Source: Wohlfahrtiimonas larvae_A
Lineage (GTDB): Bacteria > Pseudomonadota > Gammaproteobacteria > Cardiobacteriales > Wohlfahrtiimonadaceae
Assembly (NCBI GenBank): GCA_040394195.1
Contig: JBEBSR010000071.1
Span: forward strand, 1-10,089
DNA length: 10,089 nucleotides
Reading direction: 5' to 3'
Shown one piece after another: positions 1 to 6,074 of this stretch (position 1 is the first letter of the stretch; each line of letters starts with the position of its first letter). The notes beneath the pieces are model-generated. The model made no database searches. It was not told where the DNA came from and saw only the letters and a program-made list of their open reading frames with translations. Position numbers and translations under genes: made by a program.

Positions 1-503
1 TTAAAGCGATTGATCAGGCAGTAAAAATTCTAATGAAATCATCGAATGTACTGTGCATTGGTCATGGTGCATCGAATGTTGTTGCGTTGGATATTCAACA
101 AAAATTATTACGTGTCGGTATTACAGTTTCTGTATTCAGTGATCACCATGTTCATTCATTGGCAGCATCGTTGATGAAGAAAAAAGATGTAATGATCGCA
201 GTTTCTCATACTGGGCGAAGCCAAGATATCTTAGATTCTGTAGCTTTTGCGAAAGAAAACGGTGCATCAGTTATTTCTTTTACAAGTAAAGAATCACCTT
301 TAGGACAAGCTTCAGATGTTGTTCTAGAATCAGGTGCAACAGAAGATACAAAAGAATATATTCCAATGATTTCGCGCTTGGCTGACTTGGCAATTGTGGA
401 TGTTTTATTGGTGAATCTTGCGTTGAAGCGTGGCACTTCTTTCATTGAAGAAATGAGCCGCTCTAAATCAATCATTGAATCGAAGAGAGTACGCGATAAA
501 TAA
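1..503 (+). CDS. hexR: HexR-like transcriptional regulator of the RpiR family, C-terminal SIS domain (5' end cut by window edge)
   Basis: The reading frame is open from the left edge (first full codon at 3), so the ATG at 33 is an internal methionine and the N-terminal helix-turn-helix domain lies outside the window. What remains, about 166 residues, is a SIS (sugar isomerase) domain. It begins with CIGHGASNVVALD, continues with the phosphosugar-binding loop SHTGRSQDIL, and ends with TEDTKEYIPMISRLADLAIVDVLL, the order and spacing seen in HexR. In Pseudomonas and related bacteria HexR represses Entner-Doudoroff and central sugar genes and is released by 2-keto-3-deoxy-6-phosphogluconate; that role is inferred here by family. 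Its TAA shares a base with the truA start (TAATG), so the two genes are probably co-transcribed. The RpiR/SIS family call is secure; the HexR subtype is likely but rests on half of the protein. Confidence 0.8.
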   Translation, partial: KAIDQAVKILMKSSNVLCIGHGASNVVALDIQQKLLRVGITVSVFSDHHVHSLAASLMKKKDVMIAVSHTGRSQDILDSVAFAKENGASVISFTSKESPLGQASDVVLESGATEDTKEYIPMISRLADLAIVDVLLVNLALKRGTSFIEEMSRSKSIIESKRVRDK

Positions 504-1285
504 TGGCTGTAGAAGAAAATATCGTGCTATCAATTTCTTATGATGGTACAAGCTTTCACGGGTGGCAGGCACAAAAAACACCACCCGTTCGTTCTGTAGA
601 ATCAGTTTTAGTTAAAGCGATTGAACAAGTCGCCAATCATTCTATTAATCTAATGTGCGCAGGTAGAACTGATGCAGGTGTGCATGCACGTAATCAAATT
701 GTTAATTTTATAACAACTTCTGCACGTACAGATGATTCTTGGATTCGCGGTATCAATACTCATTTACCTAAAGATTGTGGTGTGAATGCTGTTTATCGCG
801 CACCTTTTGATTTTCATGCAAGATACAGCGCGCAAGGTCGCTTTTACCAATATGTAATTTGTAATAAGCCATATCGCTCCGTGATGGATCGTTTCTATAC
901 GACATTCATTAATTATTCTTTGGATGTTAATGCGATGCAGTTGGCAGCAAATGATCTAATTGGTGAGCATGATTTCAATGCATTTCGTTCAAGTGAATGC
1001 CAAGCACCAACTTCTATTCGTGAAATATTTTCCATTAATCTTCGTCAAGATGGTGATTATATTTATATTGATGTTCATGGTAATGCATTTTTGCATCATA
1101 TGGTACGTAATATCGTGGGTGTTTTATTGAAAGTGGGTAGTGGAAAAGCGCCCATTTCTTATGCCAAAATGGTATTGGAAAGCTTGGATCGTAAAAAAGC
1201 AGGCATTACAGCACCAGCTTCAGGCCTATTTTTAGATCATATCGATTATGATTGGAGTGTTTTAAAAATACAATCAAAGGGCTAA
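503..1285 (+). CDS. truA: tRNA pseudouridine(38-40) synthase TruA
   Basis: TruA converts uridines 38-40 in the anticodon stem-loop of many tRNAs to pseudouridine, in the cytoplasm. The 260-residue product is of normal length for the family. The N-terminal SYDGTSFHGWQ (residues 12-22) is the usual first motif. CAGRTDAGVHA (residues 52-62) carries the catalytic aspartate, D57. The late HHMVRNIVG motif is also present. The ATG at 503 overlaps the TAA of the upstream regulator by one base and has only a weak purine stretch (GAGAG) too far upstream, so translation probably depends on termination and re-initiation from the regulator. The gene ends 65 bases before a strong intrinsic terminator. All expected key residues are present and nothing in the protein is unusual. 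Confidence 0.97.
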   Translation: MAVEENIVLSISYDGTSFHGWQAQKTPPVRSVESVLVKAIEQVANHSINLMCAGRTDAGVHARNQIVNFITTSARTDDSWIRGINTHLPKDCGVNAVYRAPFDFHARYSAQGRFYQYVICNKPYRSVMDRFYTTFINYSLDVNAMQLAANDLIGEHDFNAFRSSECQAPTSIREIFSINLRQDGDYIYIDVHGNAFLHHMVRNIVGVLLKVGSGKAPISYAKMVLESLDRKKAGITAPASGLFLDHIDYDWSVLKIQSKG

Positions 1286-1350
1286 TCAAACCTTGTCAAT
1301 GCTGTGTGTTCATACGATTTTTGAAGAAAATTTCTTTAATAAACAAAAGA

Positions 1351-1384
1351 ATAAAAAAAGAGATCAATTGATCTCTTTTTTTAT
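1351..1384 (+). terminator. Intrinsic terminator after truA
   Basis: This 34-base stretch is a perfect palindrome. Its core is GAGATC (1360-1365), loop AATT, GATCTC (1370-1375), flanked by seven A on the left and seven T on the right (1376-1382). It lies 65 bases after the truA stop and in front of the next plus-strand gene, so it should end the hexR-truA transcript. The symmetrical A and T runs mean it could act in either orientation, but the neighbouring genes here both read rightward. Confidence 0.9.
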
Positions 1385-1409
1385 ATCCAATGATCTGTTT
1401 ATATATGAT
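1380..1409 (+). promoter_or_regulatory. Possible sigma-70 promoter for spdH
   Basis: A -10-like TATGAT at 1404-1409 (five of six consensus bases) is preceded after 18 bases by a weak -35-like TTTATA at 1380-1385. Its position fits a promoter for the spdH-cytochrome unit, because it directly follows the truA terminator, after which a new start is needed. The -35 box is poor and overlaps the terminator T-run, so this is tentative. If used, transcription would start near 1416. Confidence 0.3.
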
Positions 1410-1445
1410 GCCTTAGCTTTTTTAAGTAGCAAATGTTAAGGCATT
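1407..1445 (+). repeat. Inverted repeat covering the spdH ribosome-binding site
   Basis: The arms are ATGCCTTA (1408-1415) and TAAGGCAT (1437-1444), an exact 8-base inverted repeat. As RNA the stem extends to 11 pairs (1407-1417 with 1435-1445) if two G-U pairs are allowed, with a 17-base loop. The right arm contains AAGG (1438-1441), the only Shine-Dalgarno-like sequence for the ATG at 1449, so folding would hide it. The left arm also overlaps the possible -10 box, so a DNA operator is an alternative reading. Confidence 0.5.
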
Positions 1446-1448
1446 TTC

Positions 1449-3362
1449 ATGGTTAATAATAAGGTTTTTATGCGCATCACTCGTAGAGATTTTTTAAACG
1501 GCGTTGCTTTAACAATTGCAGCGGGCGTGACTCCTTTGCAACAAATTGCCAATGCATCGGATTATATTCAAACAATGGTATTGGGCGATGAATATTATCC
1601 ACCTAAGTTGACAGGCTTGAGAGGTAGCCATGATGGTTCATTTGAATCTGCACATAAATTAGGTCGTGCAGGTGCTTCATTTGTGATGCCAGAAAAAATT
1701 GAAGAAGAATATGATTTAGTCATCGTTGGTGCAGGCATTAGTGGCTTAACAGCAGCTCATTTGTATATAGAGCGTTTTGGTGCGGATAAAAAGATTCTAA
1801 TTTTAGATAATCATGATGATTTCGGTGGCCATGCTAAGCGCAACGAGTTTTCGACAGATGAAAATATTTTGATGAGTTATGGTGGCAGTGAATCCTTGCA
1901 ATCACCGAGAAGTGTTTATAGCAAGGAAGCGACAGAGTTTATTCATAAATTAGGTATTGATCTTACACGTTTAGAAAATCATTTTGATGTGAATTTTTAT
2001 CCTAAGCGTGGGTTTAGCAAAGCAGTTTTCTTTGATCAAAAACATTTTGGTGTGAACAAAATTGTCAGCGGCGATCCAGGGCAAGGTGTTGCGGATGATG
2101 TGCCCAAAAATCAGAAAAATGGCTTAACATATCATGAGTTTATTGGTGATTTCCCAATGAGTGATGATGATAAAGCTCAGCTTATTCAATTGCATAAAGA
2201 AGAAGTTGATTATTTGGCAGAAATGACAATTGCTGAGAAAGAGGCTTACTTGGCTTCTCATAGTTATAGCCAATTTCTACGAGATAAAGTTAAATTATCA
2301 GAAAAAGGTGTACTATTTTTCCAGCAATCCACGCACGATTTTATGGCAGTTGGTATAGATGCTATCAGCTGTAGTGATGCACGAGCATGTGCTTTGCCAG
2401 GCTTTGAGAAAATGGGTATTGAACCATTAGATGAAGAAGCTCAAGCATCGATTGATGATTTATACATCCATCATTTCCCTGATGGCAATGCAACCATTGC
2501 TCGTTTGATCGTTCGCCAATTGATTCCACCAGTTGCGAAAGGCAATACAATGGAAGATGTTGTAATGGCTAAATTTGATTACAGTAAATTAGATAGCCCG
2601 CGTTCTAACGTTCGTATTCGCTTGAATTCTACCGTGATCAATGCGGTGAATGTTGAGAATGACACAAAAACTGATGTTGTCTATTTGCGAGATGGAAAAA
2701 CCCATAAAGTAAGAGCGAAAGCAACGATTATGGCGTGTTATAACATGATGATTCCTTATCTTGTACCAAGTTTGCCAGACGAACAAAAAAATGCATTGCG
2801 CCATAATGTTAAAGCACCTTTGGTTTATACCAAGGTCGCACTGAGTAATTGGTTCTGTTTCCAAGAAGCAGGAACATCTAATATTTATTGCCCAAGTGCG
2901 CCTTATAGTACTGTGAAGCTTAATTACCCTGTATCAATGGGTGGCTATGAGCATGCAAAATCTGATTTAGATCCCATTGTTGTACACATGATTTATGTGC
3001 CGACAATGCCAAATAGCAGATTGCCTGCAACCAAACAAGCGGCAATGGGACGATCTCAATTATTAGGCATGACATTTGATGATCATGAAGCAATCATTCG
3101 CCAACAACTCCAAGATATGTTTGGTGAATATGGATTTCTGCAAGAAGACATTATCGGCATTACAGTGAATCGCTGGTCTCATGGTTATGCGTATTATCCC
3201 AATTCATTATTTGATAATGAGAAAGATTTTGAAAGAATAATGGCGATTGCTAAAAAGCCTTTGGGCAATATTTATATCGCCAATTCAGATTCTGAATGGG
3301 GCGCTTATGCACATGTTGCAATTGATGCAGCTTATCGTGCTGTTGGCGAATTGCAAGGTTAA
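1449..3362 (+). CDS. spdH: Tat-exported FAD-dependent dehydrogenase of the spermidine dehydrogenase (SpdH) family
   Basis: This 637-residue flavoprotein probably oxidises spermidine or a related amine in the periplasm; Pseudomonas SpdH yields 1,3-diaminopropane and 4-aminobutanal. Residues 11-17 (TRRDFLN) are a twin-arginine motif, followed by a hydrophobic stretch and a likely cleavage site after IANA (residue 36). A segment LTGLRGSHDGSFESAHKLGR (residues 54-73) typical of this family precedes the FAD-binding Rossmann fold: DLVIVGAGISG with GAGISG at 94-99, the ribose-binding acid at D120, and GGHAKRNEF at 126-134. The C-terminus, NSDSEWGAYAHVAIDAAYRAV, is the second flavin-contact motif. 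ATG 1449 has AAGG seven bases upstream but inside a hairpin; ATG 1470 (residue 8, MRITRRDFLNG) has its own AAGG five bases upstream and is an equally good start. Substrate is inferred from family resemblance; other amines are possible. The downstream cytochrome c gene is the likely electron acceptor. Confidence 0.82.
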   Translation: MVNNKVFMRITRRDFLNGVALTIAAGVTPLQQIANASDYIQTMVLGDEYYPPKLTGLRGSHDGSFESAHKLGRAGASFVMPEKIEEEYDLVIVGAGISGLTAAHLYIERFGADKKILILDNHDDFGGHAKRNEFSTDENILMSYGGSESLQSPRSVYSKEATEFIHKLGIDLTRLENHFDVNFYPKRGFSKAVFFDQKHFGVNKIVSGDPGQGVADDVPKNQKNGLTYHEFIGDFPMSDDDKAQLIQLHKEEVDYLAEMTIAEKEAYLASHSYSQFLRDKVKLSEKGVLFFQQSTHDFMAVGIDAISCSDARACALPGFEKMGIEPLDEEAQASIDDLYIHHFPDGNATIARLIVRQLIPPVAKGNTMEDVVMAKFDYSKLDSPRSNVRIRLNSTVINAVNVENDTKTDVVYLRDGKTHKVRAKATIMACYNMMIPYLVPSLPDEQKNALRHNVKAPLVYTKVALSNWFCFQEAGTSNIYCPSAPYSTVKLNYPVSMGGYEHAKSDLDPIVVHMIYVPTMPNSRLPATKQAAMGRSQLLGMTFDDHEAIIRQQLQDMFGEYGFLQEDIIGITVNRWSHGYAYYPNSLFDNEKDFERIMAIAKKPLGNIYIANSDSEWGAYAHVAIDAAYRAVGELQG

Positions 3363-3371
3363 GGAATGGCT

Positions 3372-4727
3372 ATGAAATTATCTTTTTATAAAATTAGCAT
3401 TGTATTATCGCTATTGTTTGGCCATTTAGTATGGGCGAATGATACAAAACAGATCAGTCAAGGTGAGTATTTAGCGCGTGCAGGCGATTGTATGGCATGC
3501 CATACCAATGATGCGAATAAACCTTATGCTGGTGGGCATGGTTTGGCTTCGCCCATCGGCACAATTTATGCCACCAATATTACGCCAGATAAAACCTATG
3601 GCATTGGTAATTATACTTACGAGAATTTTGAACAAGCACTTCGTCATGGTGAAAAGCCATCTGGTGATCCACTGTATCCTGCGATGCCATTTGTATCGTA
3701 TGCGAAAATGAGCGATGCTGATGCCCGTGCATTGTATGATTATTTTATGAATGAAGTTCAGCCTATTGCAGAACCAAATTTATCTGCTGATATAGAATGG
3801 CCATTGAATATGCGCTTTCCCATGAGTATTTGGATTGCGCTATTTACCGATAGTATGAAATATGTTCCTCAGTCTGAAAAAAGTGATGAATGGAATCGTG
3901 GTGCATATTTGGTGCAAGGTTTAGGGCATTGTGGAACTTGTCATACACCGCGTTCAGTTACATTGGTTGAACAGGGATTGGATGAAACAAGTGAAACATT
4001 TTTATCAGGTGCTCAGCTCGGTGGTTGGTATGCGCCAAACTTAAGAACATTGCGTGAAGACGATGACCAAGAGTTATTTCGTCTATTGAAAGAAGGGCGC
4101 AATACAAAACATGCATTTGCAGGTCCAATGGCAGATGTTACAACGCACAGCTTGAGCTATTTAACGGATGAAGATATACGTAGTATGATTGTTTATCTGC
4201 GTTCGATTCAATTGCCTACAGAGAAAATTAATGAAAGTGTGGCAAGTACTGATAAGAGTGGTGTGGGTTATGGATTGTATCAAGAGTATTGCTCTGCTTG
4301 CCATGGTGTTAAGGGTGAAGGTGTTGCGAATGTTGCGCCACTGTTAGCAAATCGAGGTAATAGTGAACAAGGCCGCACATTGAATATTACACAAGTAATT
4401 TTATCAGGTACTGAATCAGTTCATAATGAAGATCGTATCGCTTATCAAATGCCATCTTACAAAGATAAATTTAATAATGAAGAAATTGCTCAATTGACGA
4501 ACTTCATAATGCACAATGCAGATTGGCAGAATTACAATGATAAAATCACAGCGGAAGATATTCAAAAGTTAAAAGATGGAGAGCCGCCAATGAAAGGCTG
4601 GCCAGTAGTTATTTACTTTATTGATTTTATAGGAATATTGGTTGTGATCGGATTATTTTGGTCATATAAACGATCAAAGAAAGCCAAGAAAATAAAGAAA
4701 GTTAAAAAACTCAAAGTTAGAAGATAG
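3372..4727 (+). CDS. Membrane-anchored tri-haem cytochrome c, electron acceptor for the upstream dehydrogenase
   Basis: The product has three CxxCH haem-attachment motifs. Counted from an in-frame ATG at 3366 they are CMACH (42-46), CGTCH (189-193) and CSACH (309-313). Each is followed by a candidate methionine ligand: M107 (YPAMPF), M255 (GPMAD) and M362 (YQMPSY). A Sec signal peptide ends near VWA (residue 24). The architecture matches the cytochrome subunits of membrane-bound alcohol and gluconate dehydrogenases, which pass electrons to quinone or a terminal oxidase. A single hydrophobic segment at about 413-433 anchors the C-terminus, followed by a highly basic tail (residues 434-453, 13 of 20 Lys or Arg), which is unusual. 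I chose ATG 3372 because AAGGA (3361-3365) lies six bases upstream; ATG 3366 adds only Met-Ala. The gene starts within ten bases of the spdH stop, so the two form an operon. No dedicated small subunit is present. Confidence 0.9.
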   Translation: MKLSFYKISIVLSLLFGHLVWANDTKQISQGEYLARAGDCMACHTNDANKPYAGGHGLASPIGTIYATNITPDKTYGIGNYTYENFEQALRHGEKPSGDPLYPAMPFVSYAKMSDADARALYDYFMNEVQPIAEPNLSADIEWPLNMRFPMSIWIALFTDSMKYVPQSEKSDEWNRGAYLVQGLGHCGTCHTPRSVTLVEQGLDETSETFLSGAQLGGWYAPNLRTLREDDDQELFRLLKEGRNTKHAFAGPMADVTTHSLSYLTDEDIRSMIVYLRSIQLPTEKINESVASTDKSGVGYGLYQEYCSACHGVKGEGVANVAPLLANRGNSEQGRTLNITQVILSGTESVHNEDRIAYQMPSYKDKFNNEEIAQLTNFIMHNADWQNYNDKITAEDIQKLKDGEPPMKGWPVVIYFIDFIGILVVIGLFWSYKRSKKAKKIKKVKKLKVRR

Positions 4728-4783
4728 TCTCTAGCATTGTCTCTTCTCATGAAGAGGTAGTTAGGTTGAAAAGCCACAGATAA

Positions 4784-4817
4784 AAAAATAGCGAATATGA
4801 AAATATTCGCTATTTTT
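4784..4817. terminator. Bidirectional intrinsic terminator between the cytochrome c and yceI genes
   Basis: A perfect 15-bp stem (4784-4798 with 4803-4817) closes on a GAAA tetraloop. Its core is TAGCGAATAT pairing with ATATTCGCTA, and it is flanked by an A-run on one side and a T-run on the other. It sits between two convergent genes, 56 bases after the cytochrome stop and 16 bases after the end of yceI, so it should stop transcripts from both strands. Confidence 0.92.
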
Positions 4818-4832
4818 ATGTGCATATAAATA

Positions 4833-5402
4833 TTAATCTTTAGCAATGGCTTCTACAGTGATATTCACATTGATTTGGTCACTCACAGCAGGTATATAGT
4901 CACCCATTTCAAAATCAGAGCGATTAAAGTGAGTTGTTGCATTGAAACCAATCGCTTCACCATCAGCCATTGGGTGAATGGCTTTTTTATTAAGCTTTGT
5001 ATTTAAACTGATGACTTTTGAAATGCCTTTAATGGTTAAAACGCCATCCACTTTGTATTGATTGTTTTCCAATGGCGTAACTTTTGTACTGTCAAAAGCA
5101 ATGGTTGGAAATTCTGTACTATTAAACCATTCAGAACCTTGTAGTTTAAGGTCAAACATATCAACGTTTGTATTGATGCTTTTAGTATCAATGATCACAT
5201 TAACTTTAGATTTGGCAGGATTGGCATCATTAAAAACAATTTCACCATTGATGGCTTTAAAGTTAGCACTTGGCGTTGAATAGCCTAAATGGTCCCAACT
5301 AAATACGGTGGCTGTATGCGTGGGATCAATGGTATATGTGATCTCTTCTGCTGTTGCTATTGATGATGTGAGTAATAATGCAGGGATAATTATAGCTTTC
5401 AT
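4833..5402 (-). CDS. yceI: YceI-family periplasmic protein
   Basis: The 189-residue product starts with a Sec signal peptide (hydrophobic IIIPALLLTSSIATA, cleavage after A18). The mature part of about 171 residues is a YceI domain: it begins with ITYTIDPTHTATVFSWDHLG, includes the middle VDGVLTIKGISK motif, and ends with HFNRSDFEMGDYIPAVSDQINV. YceI proteins form a lipocalin-like beta-barrel that binds long hydrophobic ligands such as isoprenoids; a physiological role is rarely known. Its ATG overlaps the hutD stop as ATGA (5399-5402), with a GGAG-type ribosome-binding site inside the end of hutD, so it is probably translationally coupled to hutD. That is an odd partnership, because histidine catabolism has no known need for a YceI protein. 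The gene ends at the bidirectional terminator. The family call is secure; a link to hut function is unproven. Confidence 0.93.
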   Translation of the reverse strand: MKAIIIPALLLTSSIATAEEITYTIDPTHTATVFSWDHLGYSTPSANFKAINGEIVFNDANPAKSKVNVIIDTKSINTNVDMFDLKLQGSEWFNSTEFPTIAFDSTKVTPLENNQYKVDGVLTIKGISKVISLNTKLNKKAIHPMADGEAIGFNATTHFNRSDFEMGDYIPAVSDQINVNITVEAIAKD

Positions 5403-5983
5403 TTTGGCTCCGCTGGACAGTATTCAGAAATTTCAGCAATCAATAATGGTGCTGTTCTAGTTTGTGTGTGAATAGTAACACAATTAGGATCTGATTCTGA
5501 TAATAAAATAGCATCGAATGTATCTAGGCTATTTTTGTCCAGCTGGCAAGGTTTGAGAGCAAGAATGAGTGTTGTGGATGATTTACGCTGATAAGTTTGC
5601 CCATCATTGAAGTCAGCATGGACAAGAGAATGCTTGGCAAAATTGTTATTAGTCATCACGCCAAAATCTAAAGCAGGCGCAGGGCAATCTGTCATTTCTG
5701 TAGGAGCTGTTCCGCTAAATGTTACAGGTTGACCATCACGATGGAGTTCTACGGTTTGCCCTTGAATATTCAACGTGATTTTATCGCCTGTTAATAATGC
5801 AAGGCTTCTTGTCACATTATCAAAGTTGGAGAATGGGCCAACAGTATTCACCGTTGCTGCACTGATGCGCCATTGAAAGTTAGAAATATCAGCATTTTTA
5901 GGGTAAATGGCAATTTGACGTGTTGTGCCTTGGCCGTTTTTCCATGGTGTTTCAACTAAATCTTTAAATGTAATTTTTTCCAT
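5399..5983 (-). CDS. hutD: HutD/Ves-family protein
   Basis: This 194-residue cytoplasmic protein has no signal peptide or membrane segment. The N-terminal PWKNGQGTTRQIAIYP (residues 13-28) and the following FQWRISAATVNTVGPFSNFDNVTRSLALLTGD are the defining motifs of the HutD/Ves family, a double-cupin fold. In Pseudomonas fluorescens HutD has been proposed to limit hut operon expression; it is not a pathway enzyme. The first motif reads NGQG where many HutD proteins have NGGG. The ATG at 5983 is preceded by AAAGGGA four bases away. The gene is followed by yceI with a four-base overlap. It is preceded by a 91-base gap that carries its own candidate promoter and an inverted repeat, so it may be expressed apart from hutT. 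The position in a hut cluster favours HutD over Ves. Confidence 0.9.
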   Translation of the reverse strand: MEKITFKDLVETPWKNGQGTTRQIAIYPKNADISNFQWRISAATVNTVGPFSNFDNVTRSLALLTGDKITLNIQGQTVELHRDGQPVTFSGTAPTEMTDCPAPALDFGVMTNNNFAKHSLVHADFNDGQTYQRKSSTTLILALKPCQLDKNSLDTFDAILLSESDPNCVTIHTQTRTAPLLIAEISEYCPAEPK

Positions 5984-5997
5984 AGCATCCCTTTAAA

Positions 5998-6051
5998 ATC
6001 CATAATCCAGCAGAAATTGCATAGTGAAATATTATTATGTGGATTATGGAT
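5998..6051. repeat. 12-bp perfect inverted repeat at the hutD promoter (operator-like dyad)
   Basis: The arms ATCCATAATCCA (5998-6009) and TGGATTATGGAT (6040-6051) are exact reverse complements separated by 30 bases. Each arm is itself a doubled pentamer, TGGAT-TA-TGGAT, so the site holds four copies. The arm centres are 42 bp apart, close to four helical turns, as expected for a looped or multi-dimer regulator site. One arm lies between the candidate -35 and -10 boxes and the other about 20-30 bases after the start. In a transcript reading through from hutT the arms could also form a hairpin, but only three T follow it, so it would be a weak terminator. Confidence 0.7.
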
Positions 6052-6062
6052 AGTGATATCAA
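6034..6062 (-). promoter_or_regulatory. Candidate sigma-70 promoter for hutD-yceI
   Basis: Read on the minus strand, TTGATA (6062-6057) and CATAAT (6039-6034) each match five of six bases of the -35 and -10 consensus and are separated by exactly 17 bases. The start point would be near 6027, giving a leader of about 45 bases before the hutD ATG. One arm of the 12-base inverted repeat fills most of the spacer between the two boxes, which suggests regulation. Confidence 0.55.
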
Positions 6063-6074
6063 GGCTAATGATGA

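Noticed and set aside
33..503. A complete 156-residue SIS-domain protein starting at ATG 33
   Set aside because: The frame is open to the left edge and the RpiR/HexR family normally has an N-terminal DNA-binding domain before this point, so the ATG is internal.
4741..4756. Small hairpin CTCTTC-TCAT-GAAGAG after the cytochrome gene
   Set aside because: It has no T-run on either strand and the real terminator is 30 bases downstream; probably chance.
4613..4846. 77-codon minus-strand ORF spanning the terminator and the cytochrome tail
   Set aside because: It is the complement of the lysine-rich tail and runs across a strong two-way terminator; its Phe- and Ile-rich product is an artefact of the A-rich opposite strand.
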